Shown here one piece after another: positions 11,334-22,894 of a stretch of DNA of 64,000 bases. The stretch lies in the NCBI GenBank assembly GCA_029378245.1, contig JARKIF010000047.1, positions 248,001-312,000 of the forward strand. Reading direction: 5' to 3'. How positions within the stretch are numbered: position 1 is the first letter of the stretch; each line of letters starts with the position of its first letter. Source of the stretch: Roridomyces roridus. Its lineage: Eukaryota; Basidiomycota; Agaricomycetes; Agaricales; Mycenaceae. Below the pieces are notes generated by a model. It saw only the letters and a list, made by a program, of their open reading frames with translations. It searched no databases and had not been told where the DNA came from. Made by a program: the position numbers and the translations under genes.

Positions 11334-12064
11334 GCTCTATGAGGGCAAGTCGTCCTATAACTCGCGGAGTTGTAAATTCTGACAGCTCGCAGCTTGTACA
11401 GGCTTTTAAATTCGATTTCGTTTGCTGCCTCTTACCTACTGCCATTCAACGTACGCTACAACCTTCACCGAATCAATCAACATTATTGTTCTATACAACC
11501 CTGCGTGATTTCCTCCGGGTCCTCGCTCTATTTACCCTCTTCGTTCCCTTGTTCCCGCTTCCTCCGTCTTAGGATTGTCCCGCGCAAATGGATTGTGCTC
11601 GCAGTCCATGGGCCGGGTCATCGAGCCACACCCTGGGCCTGCCTCTACTCTCCGCCTTCTTTTTGCGCCACTTTCACACGGGGTGCTGCAATGGTGTCTT
11701 CCCATCCTCGTGATTCTGCTGTTCCCCTCTTCTCGGCGCTTTCGCTACTACGATCCCAGATCATGCAGAATACCTGGACGATGGTTCCGGAAGTCTCGAC
11801 CCAGCTTTCCGGGTAACAGCCATTCGCCGCCCGGTTTTGATATCTGAAACGAGTTACACCTGTGTTTTCTGTTGGCTTTCCTTGGGCTTTTCGGACAACA
11901 CATGAACGGACTCTGTCAACGCGCTTATAACTATGTCAACGCGCTTACATGTAATTATTTTCTTACCAATTGCTGACTGTGGTGTGCAAATCGATATTAC
12001 CTCGCAACAGGTATAACTATAAGAGGCATGCCTGCAGCTGTTGGACGAATTAACACCCAGTAAC
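11334..12064. other. Intergenic, no supported gene
   Basis: The first about 70 bases are the duplicated F-box 3' flank. The rest holds only short unconvincing frames (best 90 codons, 11575-11847) without family features. A direct repeat GTCAACGCGCTTA sits near 11916 and 11935. Confidence 0.5.
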
Positions 12065-12878
12065 ATGTCCGCCTCGTACCTTGAAGCCATCACCGTTCGC
12101 CGCTCCAACTACGCGTTGACGAGCAAGTCGTCCGTCTCGGACGAGAAGCTCCAGGATATCATCAAGCATACAGTCAAGCATTGTCCCAGCCCGTTCAATA
12201 GCCAGTGAGTAACCGTGGATCCAATGAATCTACACGCTCATCGCGTTACAGGGCTAGTCGTGTCATTCTCGTCACTGGCGCGACCCATATCAAGCTATGG
12301 GAGGCGGTTATTGCTGCGCTCCTCCCTAGGATGCCGGAAGGTAAGTACCTTACCTTCACTTGCTTTTCTCCGATGATAATGGTTTTAGGCGAGATTAGGA
12401 CGCGCTTCGCGGGTTAGCTAAACTTGCACAAAGGAGGATACGGCTCCGTTATGTTCTTCGAGGACCAGGCAATCTTGGATGAGGTACGCGGATATCTCGT
12501 GGTCGTTCGTTGCATAATACTCACCTGTGTTATAGATGATTAAGAAACAGCCTTTGTGAGTCGTCGCCACTCCTATCCCGCCATCGCTCATACTTAATCT
12601 CTGTCCACAGTGTGGCGAATCAATTCCCCGACTGGAACAAAAACGCCGCCGGCATCCTCCACGCTACGATCTGGACGGCATTCAGCCTCGAGGGGCTCGC
12701 TGCGACCCTACAGCACCCTCCGTTGACTGCCGAAATGATTGCAGGGCTCGATTTCGGGTTCGATGTGCCGTCCACTTGGAAGTCGACTGCTATCCTGCCG
12801 TTTGGTGACCCTGCGGCGGCGCCGAAGGAAAAGACGTTCTTGCCGGTTGAGGATCGGTTCAAGGTGGTCAAGTCGTAG
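12065..12878 (+). CDS. Nitroreductase-family oxidoreductase (fungal Frm2/Hbn1-like)
   Basis: Five exons: 12065-12204, 12252-12340, 12434-12483, 12536-12555 and 12611-12878, giving 188 residues. All borders are GT-AG, and the exon sum is divisible by three. Family features are RRSNYAL near the N-terminus, CPSPFNSQASRVILV (flavin phosphate region), GGYGSVMFFED, FPDWNKNAAGILHATIW and the C-terminal DVPSTWK plus a final PVEDRFKVVK. These FMN proteins reduce nitro compounds or quinones. In yeasts, relatives affect lipid signalling and oxidative stress; the substrate here is unknown. The gene seems complete and single copy in the window. Confidence 0.87.
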
Positions 12879-12914
12879 ATTAGCAAGCAGATTAGAATTT
12901 AGAGTGAATTGATG

Positions 12915-13563
12915 AGATTCAACTCGCAGGTGCTTCAGATACCGCCAAACCAACGCCTCTTTAGTGAACTTCTCCAAAGTGCGGCGCTTCTCGTCGTCCG
13001 AAAGGTGCCCGAATATAGGTATCACCTTGAGTGCGAGTTGAATCTGCGTGTGCCGGATTCGAGGATGGATTCGCAATCGAGCCCGGAGGAAACATTTACG
13101 ACGGAGATATTCGAGAGCCTCATGGAGAATGTACAACTTCCGCGAGGTGCTCTGCTCTTGTAGAGCTGGTACTCGTCCATGCGTCGGTGGACGAATCAGA
13201 TTCTCTGAATCTGTATTTCCGATCTGCGGTGGAGGCGAATGGTTTTGTAATGGCTCGGTTTGAGCCGTACCTCCAGTGGTCGGCGGAGATTGTCGAAGAA
13301 CATTGACAGGAGCCGTTGGGTACTTACCTTGATACTTGTTGCTCTTTACTTGAATTTCTTTGAGGTGCTCCTCTACGGCTCTCACTTTCGCTGCGTCCAT
13401 CATGGTCTGAATGCAATTCTTTTCCGGTTCTCACTTGCGGTAAGATATCGTTCGTCAACTCAACCACGACTGCAATAGCAGAGATGACTGAAAACGGTAC
13501 CAGGTGAATTTCAGGCCTTCCAATCCATCGCGTCAATCCGATTCCTACCAGCGCAACTCCCAA
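12915..13563 (-). pseudogene. Truncated protein kinase (N-terminal part only)
   Basis: The minus strand carries the ATP-binding lobe start of a basidiomycete tyrosine-kinase-like protein. The pieces seen are QLALKVIPIFGHLSDDEKR (containing the strand-3 Lys) and LEKFTKEALVWRYLKHL (containing the helix-C Glu). They are preceded by a charged stretch (DAAKVRAVEEHLKEIQVKSN) and, upstream, a hydrophobic segment (FSVISAIAVVVEL). Splice-like borders are seen at about 13432 and 13333. Sequence then degrades at about 12915, directly beside the nitroreductase stop, so the catalytic loop and activation segment are missing. The identification rests on the EALVWRYL pattern common in agaric kinases; it is probably a relic. 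Confidence 0.6.
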
Positions 13564-14958
13564 CGAACCCTGATATAGATAAGATATCGAATGTGCATCT
13601 TGAGTTCTATTTCTCCGACAATCCCTTCCTTTGTCTTTTTCTTGTTCTTCTTTTCCTCTACGCGTGGCCCCCGGTTCCGCCCTGATAGAAATTCAACATT
13701 TGCGGTGAGTGGCACAAATCTGAACCTGTCCGTGTGAGCCCATGGCCAGATAGCAAGGATCTACGGTTTCTGCCACTGCCAATCAGGGGGATTTGCGCTC
13801 GACTGGAAGTGGGGTAATAATCCGGGTGACGTCGACGACGTCGTTCTTGAATTGAATCCTCCATCAAGTTCAACATTGGGTTGTATTCATGAAACGCCGG
13901 AGTCCAGTGCTCTGAACGCACACAGGCACATGCAAGTTAGCTCAGTCCGTCTCTCTCCGCTACTATACTTATGTATGATGAAAGACCCCAGGGGTGGTAG
14001 CGTGCTCCCAGCGGGGATCCGAACTCGACTCCATAGCCAGCAATTCCAATTCGGTACCGGCTGTCACCGTCATCATTCCAAGGGCACGTTCAATTTTCCC
14101 ATCGGATTTCGCTGTGGGTCGTACCCTCTTCGTCATACCAGCGTAGGCATCGCAAATTCAGGTCCGCAAGGTCTATCCAAGGCCTATCTAATCTACTCCT
14201 AATTTTATGCGCTCCAGGACCAAAACCAAGACCCAGGTACCGACGGGGAGCCATGCCGCTTTACATACAATGCTTACTTGCATCGTGGCTGCTATTGCCA
14301 TGGTTTGGAGGAATTCCACCGGGAATCCAGGTGGATGATACCGTGAGTCGGTCAGTGAGTACACGGCGCGCGGGCAGACTACTATCCTGGTCAGGGTCGC
14401 AGAGATGAGCAGAAAAAAAGGCAAGAAGGCGAGTCGGAAATCCGGTTGTGCCGTTTGCAAGCCGCTTGCTTGCGATGTCGGATCACATTTGGGAGGTCGC
14501 CGGCCGAATAGCATCTGATCGCCCAGTGTAAGTGTAGCCCATGGGAATCAGAACCGAGTTCGCCTTCATCGCTTCAGCTTCCATTCGGACCGAAGTCCCC
14601 GCGGCGTATTGTTTCGTTCCCGAGATGAGTTGTGTATTTGCCATGCCCCATGATGCATGAGTTGTGAAGGAGGGAATGCTCCCGAAACGGAGTCTTTTTC
14701 TCTGCTACGTCGCCCGGGTGGCACGAACTCGTCGTGTTCAAGAATATAGTCTGTTTTTTCCCTTGCGATGTGCATCTACCATGTGTCTGGCACGCATCTC
14801 GGCCGCAGCGGGTACAACGCAAAAACGCTAAAGTACAAAGGCTATCTCCGCTAATTCAATTCAATTTGTGCTAAGTAAATGTATATACAGTACATTCATT
14901 CAGGTCGTTCAAGAAATCGTCGAGTCATCCAAGAAAAACATGTCCAAGAGCACACCCT
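13564..14958. other. No convincing gene
   Basis: Short frames only. A minus-strand 108-codon frame (14188-14514) has one hydrophobic stretch but no family features. A minus-strand 87-codon frame (13658-13921) could be an upstream exon of the kinase relic, but nothing proves it. Confidence 0.4.
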
Positions 14959-15737
14959 CTACGCGGGCTTGACAGTCGAGGACCTAGCCGTATCAGCTTC
15001 CGGTAGCCCCTTCTCCAGATCCGAGGCACTCCCGCTCCTCTTCTGCTCCTGCTCCGCCGGGTTCTTGAGCACCGCAGGGACGACGGGGGCCCACCAATAC
15101 ACCGGATACCTCCTCTGCACGTTATTAATCAAGAGTGCCGACACGAGGATAAGTGTTGACGACAGCAACACCACGGGGAGGTAATACCACCCGATCGCAG
15201 TCACGTCGGGGTTGACGGCAGCGAGGAGGGCGGTGGCACCTGCGGGTGGGTGGGTCGTGGATGTGATCTGCATCGCGACGATGGCCAGGGAGGTAGAGAG
15301 GGAGCCTGCGAGCCAACGGAGTTGGTCGAAGCGGGAGGTAGTGGGGAGGAGGGCGAAGAGTTTTGTTATGCAGACGCCGATGAGGGCTGAGATAAAGTGC
15401 CCGCCTAGCAGGGCGCGTGGCTGGGCGAGGGGGGCCTCGATGGCGCCGTAGCAGAGGACGGCAGAGGCGCCCTGGATGAGAGATGAACAAGAATCTGCGG
15501 GAGATATGATAGCCAACGTACGTAGCTCGCTATAATGGACGGGACGTTGCGCTCGATAAAATAGTGTGCATGGCCAAAAACGGCTTGGAGGATGGACAGG
15601 CCACCGAAGGCGCCGATGAAGGACCACAGCCAGACGATGTAGTCCGGGCGCTTGGGGGGTGGGGCGGCACGGTAGCCAAGCCAATGGGAGATCCAGGTAG
15701 GAAGGCGGGAGAGGACTGGTGGGCGTGACGGGGACAT
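14959..15737 (-). CDS. HPP-family integral membrane protein
   Basis: Two exons, 15522-15737 and 14959-15471, with a 50 bp intron (GTACGT to CATCCAG), giving 242 residues. The family hallmark is seen in the STTHPPAGATALLAAVNP motif (HPP) together with four to five hydrophobic helices: YIVWLWSFIGAFGGLSIL, ALLGGHFISALIGVCI, GSLSTSLAIVAMQI and YYLPVVLLSSTLILVSALL. The C-terminal tail is hydrophilic. Plant HPP proteins are chloroplast nitrite transporters; the fungal function is unsettled. An alternative start six codons upstream (15755) exists. Confidence 0.88.
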
Positions 15738-18132
15738 GATGGTGGAAAGAGTCAACCTGAAACGCGGCCTAATAAACAGGTATAATTAGAGCCAGTCTTT
15801 TTTCGCATTGTAATCGCCGACTCCGCCGCCCGAGGGAGGCGTGCGTTTCCTGAGACTTACCTGCAGGGTGGCACAAAGCGAGCATGCGGGCGATGTGTAT
15901 CAATTAGTCAAAGCTATATTTTGTCAGCCGGATCTACCGGCATCTCGGCAAAAATTCTGATCACGGAACTGTCGTCCCGAAAGCACATGACGCCGACGCC
16001 TGCAGGTTGAGAAGTCGCGGACGAGAACGGACTCGATGGCTTCGAAGAGTTCGGCGTTTACTCAGCGCGGGCCGAATTCGGATCTAGCCGTGAAAAAGGG
16101 ACGATCCCATTTTTGCCATCAACCACTCTTGGTTGCAAGTCGCCGTGAGACTGGGGTTTTTCGGGGGCATTGTACATAGATTTCTGAAGCCACCCGGTCT
16201 GCAGCGTCTCCCCATCTACCGTGATTCAACTTGGCCACCCGAGGTCGGATATCCTCGCTCTCCGGGATCTTGAACACTGTTGACTCATGCCCGGTTCAAT
16301 TTTCTCGCAGCCTTCAACTCCACGTGCCCGGCTAGTAACCTAACCTCTTCTGAATTGTGTGGTGCGCACTGTCCGGTATCTCCTCCAAGTTCCGTTCACA
16401 GCTGATCCGGATTGTGTAGGTCCACCAGCTTCAAAGTTCAACCTTTCGCCGAAATTCTCAAGTGTTTAGGTCCGCGCCGACTAGTAGTGACTCAGTCACT
16501 CCTGAGTGTCAGACGTAAAGTGGTGTCCGAACCATCTCGCCACCGGCCTTTGCTTACTGTAAACAGGCACTAGTTCGCTCCGGAAAAAAACGGAGTCCTT
16601 GCTTCGCGTCTTCGAGGCTTCGACTCTTTCGGTAACTTGGCATTGTACTTGGTGTCCGTCGACCAGAGTACCCGGTGTGCCTGGCTGCGTCATCCATATT
16701 CCATACACTAATTATCCTCGGGCAGAACCATCGCCTCGCCGACCGGCCGGCATGTTGAATCTTCTGATGAATCAGGTCGTCATTCTGATTTGATGTTGAA
16801 ACTTGAATCAATGGCATTATTCTGCTCTCGAAAATCTGTTGAACCTCAGGGGCCACAAGTGCGCCACAGTGCGCTAACCTGTGTTGAAACTCCGTTGGAC
16901 TCCGATTCGTGGGTGGTTTTGATTGGAATTCGTTCATTGGATGCTCATGACACTCCACTCCGAAGATGAGATGAACGTGAGCGCGTGAGCGGCGGCGGAG
17001 GGCCACTTGCAGACGTCATGTTGAACTGATGCGTACTGACATAACACCGCGCTATGTCCGCGAATGACCGGATCGAAAATCAAACTTGGCAGTTGACATG
17101 TAAGGCAAGTACGAACCTCGATCAAAAAACTCGGGCGGGGAGCTCAACCCAGACTCGGAAGCTCTATCAATTTTCCACTACAGACACCGACGCCGACGTT
17201 GATTATTGTTTTTCTCCAAGGACCGCAAGACGCGCGGAGTTGAAAGGGTGATTCCGAGTCGAGCGAACGGCAACATGTGGCACGTGGTGGGGAGCGTGCT
17301 GCCGCCTGCGATCTATACCAAGACCAACAGCGCTCTTTCTGTATACCCGCTTCACAGGTAGATAATGATCCGGACTCACCTCATCCCTCCCCTCTACTTT
17401 TGAGAGAAGGCGCGAAGATCTCCGCGACGGAACATCAGCGTGTGAGTGCCCCTTGGCATAGATACTTCGTCTACCGTGGTCTGGAGGCTTGCCTTCCCGA
17501 GGGAGCCGGGACTCCGGCCGCCGGTGAACTACACAAAGGAAGCACCACGCGGAGTTGAACGGAACTCAGAATCATGGGTGGCTTCCCACTGGGAACAACT
17601 ATTCGCCGTCTTTGACTAAGAGTCGGGGAGAAGAGTGCGTGCCTTTATGTTAATTGACGGTGGCGTGACTTTACTCGCTAGCAGATATCCAAGTCGAATT
17701 ATATTATCGGCGATCATGATCCGGACAATGGCGGGCTACAGGACCAATGGGAGCGAGTAAGGAGCCATCCATCACACACGCCGTGCCCAATTGGCGTTCA
17801 CATGGCCCCAATGTCAAGCAAACCCCGCGTCGGCTGATAAGCCATACTCGCCCAATTGGGCTGGCTGACAATGGTCACTCGCACCAGGGTTGCCTATTAT
17901 AGATTTGCCTGCTTCTGACAGAGGATTGTCTCCGACCTTGTGAGTCCTTGATTGTCCGGGTCTTCTTCCGCTCAACTTCCACTTCCGGAAACTCTTCGCA
18001 CACACAACAACTTGGACAGTTAACGGATCTGGTTTGGAGGATGGATAAAAGCCACTCGACTGTTCGATGGAGGACAGCAACAACCAACCCACCGAGCAAC
18101 TCACCTGAAGCAACATCCTCTCCTCCTTCCTC
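15738..18132. other. 2.4 kb without a recognisable gene
   Basis: Only short frames are present. The longest, 150 codons on the minus strand at 16554-17006, has no signal peptide, domain or splice support. The upstream region of the P450 gene is at the right end. The stretch looks like old intergenic or decayed DNA. Confidence 0.45.
18041..18049 (+). promoter_or_regulatory. TATA-like box of the P450 gene
   Basis: TGGATAAAAG about 90 bases before the P450 start codon; a typical distance once a 5' leader is allowed for. Confidence 0.35.
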
Positions 18133-20084
18133 ATGGAATTCGAATCAAACAACTCGTACTACACCCCTCTCGGCGATGGTCCCTCCACCGTCCCGAACAA
18201 CTCCTTCATCACCTACGCCGCTCTGGGCGCAGCGACACTCGCCGCGCTCTACTTGTCGTTCAAACTCCTCGACAGGCGTTCCCTTGTCGACAAAGAGGGT
18301 AACAACATCCCCGCCGGCCCTAAAGGTATGTTTCCAACATCCACTCTAAATGCAAACTCACTCACCTACGTCGATAGGATTCCCAATCCTGGGCTCGTTC
18401 TTCTCCCTAACCCAATATCCCGAAGTCACCCTCGACCAATGGGCCAAGAAATTTGGCGACCTCTACTCTTTGTGGCTCGGCAATCAGCTTTTCGTCATCG
18501 TCTCGAGCCCTGAAATCGTCAAGGACCTCATCGTACGTTCATCTCCGCATCCTCAGCAAGTTCTGTATGTTGATTGAAGAATAGGTCACCAACGGCGCGG
18601 TCTTTTCCTCACGCAAGGAAATGTACGTCAAGAGCCAGACAGTGTTCGTGGGCCGTGGAATCACCGCGACGCCCTACAACGACCGATGGTAAGAATCATA
18701 TCTGCACAAGAATCAGAATCGGGAATTCACACACGACATTTTCAGGCGCAAGCACCGCCGCATCGCAAGCACCTGGTTGAACCAGCGTGCAGTCGACAGC
18801 TACACCAACATCCTCGACTCGGAGGCTACCGTCCTCATCAAGGCGATGTACCAAGAGAGCCGCGGCGGCCAGGTGCCCATCAACCCCCAGCCCCACGCCG
18901 GCCGCGCCTCCCTCAACAACATGCTCTCCATCGTCTTTGGCACGCGTACAGGCAGTATTTACCACCCCCTCGTCGGCCAAGCGCTCAAGATCAGCCGTGA
19001 ATTCATGAACGTCACCGGCCCCATGTCCAACCTGGTTGATTTCGTCCCCTTCCTCCAGAACCTGCCCAACCCGATGCGTCAGCGCGGCGAGAAGCTGCAT
19101 CAGAAGCTCGTGGACACGTACGGTGGGATGATCAAGGATATCGACTCCCGGATGCAGATGGGCGAGGGTGTACCTGACTGTCTGGCCAAGACGATGATTG
19201 AGTCGAAGAACGAGGAAGAGATGGATGATTTGGATATGGCTATTCTCGCCTCGGCATTCATGATCGGCGGAGTTGAGACGGTGCCTTCAATCTTTTTTCT
19301 ACTTCTGGAATTGTGGCTCATCATGAGTTTTTCAGACGGCGGCAATTATGCAGTGGTTCTCCGCTCTCATCCCGGCATACCCTGAGATCCAGAAACGCGC
19401 CCACGAGGAACTCGACAGAGTGGTTGGACGTGATCGGATGCCTACTGTCGACGACGAAAAGGTTTGTTAAAATCTCCCTCCGAATTAATCAGAACTTGGC
19501 ACTCACCGAGAATTCATAGAACCTTCCCTTCTGCCACGCCATCGTCAAGGAAGTCGAACGGTGCCACAACCCCTTCTGGCTCGGCACACCCCATGTCGCC
19601 AGTGACGACTTTACCTACAAGGGCAACTTCATCCCCAAGGGCACCGTCGTCGTCCTCAATACCTTCACCATGCACCACGACCCCACACGGCACGCCAACC
19701 CTGACAAGTTCGACCCCGAGCGATACATCCGCGACAACCTCACTTCGGCTGAGAGCGCCAACCTCGCGGACCCATATGAGCGTGACCACTGGATGTTCGG
19801 AGCTGGGTGTGTACCTTCTTGCCTCCCGAGAAAAAGCCGGAGACTGACGGGATTCAAACAGACGCCGGATATGCCCGGGTATGATTGTCGCCGAGCGCGA
19901 AATCTGGCTCACCATCTCGCGGATGCTGTGGGCGTTCACGATGGAGGCGCTCCCGAATGAGCCGATCGATTTGAAGGAATACGACGGTCTTTCGGGTCGC
20001 TCGCCCGTTCCTTTCCGTGTCAACCTCATCCCCCGCGACAACAAGGTCGCGCAGGTCCTCGCCCTCGAGGAGGCGCCCGCGTAA
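18133..20084 (+). CDS. Cytochrome P450 monooxygenase (intact)
   Basis: Seven exons: 18133-18325, 18378-18532, 18585-18688, 18746-19280, 19336-19461, 19520-19806 and 19862-20084. The total is 1623 bp, 540 residues, with all GT-AG introns of 52-58 bp. There is an N-terminal membrane anchor (ITYAALGAATLAALYLSF), then a proline hinge ending IPAGPKGFPILGS. The I-helix is MIGGVETTAA, the K-helix ExxR is KEVERC, the PERF-like motif is FDPERY and the heme-binding loop is FGAGRRICPGM with the Cys ligand. It should act at the ER with a P450 reductase. The substrate is not predictable; it resembles the ascomycete OrdA / phenylacetate-hydroxylase type broadly. Neighbours give no pathway context. Confidence 0.92.
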
Positions 20085-20776
20085 ATCATCTATGGCATGG
20101 CCAACGGACATTGGAATATTTGGGTGGTGGCCCAACCAGGAGCGCGACATGCTATCCATTGTAGAATTAGTGTACCTCTGTAGATTCGAGGCTCAGCCAC
20201 TTGGACTGGTCGCATTGATCTTTCCTGTACTTTATCCGTTAACTGAATGTATCTTGAAATTTGGACGGACCTTTCGAGATTTCAGAAGACCGATCTGAGA
20301 ACTACAGAGAAGTATGCTTGTGCTTGTGAGTTCGCGAAGTTGAATCAATTCCCTTGACTCCCCTCCTACAGACTGAAATCTTGACGAGCAGCAGACGGAC
20401 ATGAGAAAGGATCTTTACCTTGCCTAGACCCACTAAATGTGGTTCTCCGCCAGATGGGGTATATCGTCTGCGTATTGAGAATTACGCTGGCATGAGAAGT
20501 GCAGAAATAAACAACGAAATTACTGCATATGGTCAACGTTCAAGAGCACGGCTTCTCGTATATGAAATGCGAATTGACCTTCTTGTGCCTCCCACAAATA
20601 ATGATGAGAACCGCATGCATGGCTGGCGAGCAATCAGTCAGAATGAGAAGGAAAATAGACCTGAGTCGACATCATCAACATTCCTTGAACGTCTGTCGTC
20701 AATAACTCGGAGGTAAATTGTCTGGACTCTCGGCCTGACAGGATTGCGTGTGTGCGTCAATGTCCAAGTCGCTCCA
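20085..20776. other. Intergenic, no gene seen
   Basis: Contains a 98-codon plus-strand frame (20420-20716) with no recognisable features. The region lies between the 3' ends of the convergent P450 and small membrane protein genes. Confidence 0.4.
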
Positions 20777-21209
20777 CTATTCAAAAGACGACTGACAGAC
20801 GTCGTAACACCTGGGGAAGACCGGGTAGAAGACCACAAAGTTGTAAGTACCTTTTCTTGAAATCATTCTTGAAATCAGAAAAGAGAAGACGCACCCATAT
20901 GAACCATTTTCGCCACAATTCAATTGAGACCATGCGTCTCCGAATCTCCAGACAGTTGACAAAGGACGCGAGGATAATTAAAATTGCTCCAGATGCGACA
21001 GAGAGCCGCGAGTGAGCGGTGCGAAGGGGGTCGTTGTCCGTGGGTTCTTCGTTCCATGAGGCGAGGGTGGCATCGTGGAGTACACTGTCTTCCGGTGTGT
21101 GAATCAATGATGCGATGCGAGTGAAGCGTCCGGGGGACTGATTTCCAGCGAGCGGTGAAAAGAGAGCGTCGAGCTCGTCTTGGGCGTTGGTGCTAGCTGG
21201 GACGGACAA
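20777..21209 (-). CDS. Small single-pass membrane protein, unrecognised
   Basis: A frame from ATG 21209 encodes an acidic N-terminus (MSVPASTNAQDELDALFSPL), one hydrophobic segment (LSVASGAILIILASFVNCL) and a basic, aromatic stretch (IELWRKWFIWVRLLF). A likely 41 bp intron (AG/GTACTT to CCCCAG) near the end joins to a short last exon ending YDVCQSSFE, stop 20777-20779. The product would be about 130 residues. The gene is divergent from the F-box gene at 21455 and may share its promoter region. No family is recognised; it could be a fragment of a larger protein. Confidence 0.4.
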
Positions 21210-21454
21210 TAGACAAGCCAGTAGTGGACGGCGGACTACTTGAGGGTTTGAGGACCGCGACTTGACAGCGCCGAGACTCGCATTGACAAGGGTCCTACTT
21301 CAATTCTGGCAGCTGTTGGCCGTCCCTTGGTCCGTCGATGTCCGCGCACAGTAGCGCAAAATGGCCTCGACCCGGTCAGCGTCAGTCGGGCGAGATGATG
21401 GTCGGCGGAGAGGGCCATCACTGCGCGGGTGCAATCCGGATATCTTCAGCCTCC

Positions 21455-22663
21455 ATGTCATCCGCCGGTGAGCTCTGGACGCGCATTGAATTGCTCGCAG
21501 CGGACATATTATGCCATACAGATGATCCCAAAAGCACAGAACAGCAGCTCAGCATCACCCGGAGCCAACTAAACGCGATTCTCGACCCCATCGGCCGACT
21601 GCCACTGGAGATTTCGTCCGATATCTTCCTCCATTACCTTCCGACTCCTCCCACTTGGGAGGCACTTTCGTTACTCCTGCTTGTATCACATGCATGGAAC
21701 AGTATTGCGCTCAGCACGCCATCTCTGTGGAACGCCATCGGCGACCATCGCATCCCTCCAGCCCGATTCACCAGAGTCTGGGAAGCATGGCTTGACCGTG
21801 GACGAGATTTACCCGTCTCGCTCTCCATCCGACATATAGACAGGGCCTCCTTCGCCAGTATCGCTACGAACTTTGGCAAACACGCTCCTCGATTTCAAAC
21901 GATGGAGTTGTCGCCTACTGGGGGCACAGATCTCGGTAGACTTACTTCAAGGGCCCATTTCGGCGGCTTGAAATCCTTGACCATCCAAATGTTGGACGAC
22001 AGCTACGGCTCGTTAGAGCCATTCCTCGAGCTGTTGCGTGGTGCTCCAGACCTCGTGGAATGCAATATCGTGGGGACTACTTTCCTCTCGGCGTCGACGT
22101 CCTTGACACACTCCACGCTTCAACACCTGCGCATCGGAACTATGGAGCAGATCTTCTGTGACGCATTCATTCTACGGCACCTCACGCTCCCTTCCCTCCA
22201 AACTCTATGCGTTTCTCGCTACGGCATCCAGGTGGCTCACCTGCACGATTTCCTCGTCCGGTCGTCCCCGCCCTTGACATCCCTGCAGATAATTCTGCGC
22301 GTGGGTGATACGACGAACGAAACGATGAGAGCGTGCCTCGGCCTCCTCGGGGGTCTCACGGATCTCGGCATCGTGTTACCAGACGCTATGGCGTCTTCGC
22401 TCGATTTATTCACCTCCGCGCCCCATCTCCTTCCAGTCCTCCAAAGTCTTACGGTGTACGAGGTGTTCGGGCACATCCAAGAGGGGTGTCGACGCATCCT
22501 TGATTTCCTGGCCAAGCGACATGCATCGCTCCGATCTTTCCGGCTCATTATACCGGACGGCCAGGAGGAGGCGTTGGGTAATGCCGATGCCCCGGCGTTG
22601 CGCGAGTTTCAAGACCAAGGGATACAGATTCATGTTGGAACAGAGCAGATGAACTTTTTGTGA
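21455..22663 (+). CDS. F-box-like protein (short type, copy 3)
   Basis: Single exon, 402 residues from the ATG at 21455 (MSSAGELWTRIE). An in-frame ATG at 21338 would add 39 residues of low-complexity sequence not shared with paralogues. A coiled coil (residues about 5-40), an F-box (GRLPLEISSDIFLHYLP, then VSHAWNSIALSTPSLW) and a Leu-rich C-terminal half are visible. It is more diverged from copies 1 and 2 than these are from each other, and closest in layout to 22895-24106, with which it forms a head-to-tail pair. It looks intact. Confidence 0.82.
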   Translation: MSSAGELWTRIELLAADILCHTDDPKSTEQQLSITRSQLNAILDPIGRLPLEISSDIFLHYLPTPPTWEALSLLLLVSHAWNSIALSTPSLWNAIGDHRIPPARFTRVWEAWLDRGRDLPVSLSIRHIDRASFASIATNFGKHAPRFQTMELSPTGGTDLGRLTSRAHFGGLKSLTIQMLDDSYGSLEPFLELLRGAPDLVECNIVGTTFLSASTSLTHSTLQHLRIGTMEQIFCDAFILRHLTLPSLQTLCVSRYGIQVAHLHDFLVRSSPPLTSLQIILRVGDTTNETMRACLGLLGGLTDLGIVLPDAMASSLDLFTSAPHLLPVLQSLTVYEVFGHIQEGCRRILDFLAKRHASLRSFRLIIPDGQEEALGNADAPALREFQDQGIQIHVGTEQMNFL

Positions 22664-22894
22664 GTTCCGCCGCCGTGTCATTGACTTTCTTTTGGCGCTG
22701 ACATGGCGAAGGGACTTGCACTGAAGTGCTAGATTTTCAACAGTGTAAACAATCGCCGACTGTGTATTTATACTTTCCCAAACATCGGCGGACACTATAC
22801 TGCGACGGTTATACCCTTTATTTGTCCAATGCGATGCCGCGGCGTGGTCGTAAAAGACCGGCCGACACGTCCACGTCCCTCTCCTTCTCTGCTC

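Noticed and set aside
16554..17006. 150-codon minus-strand frame as a gene
   Set aside because: No domain, signal, splice or paralogue support, and the composition looks random.
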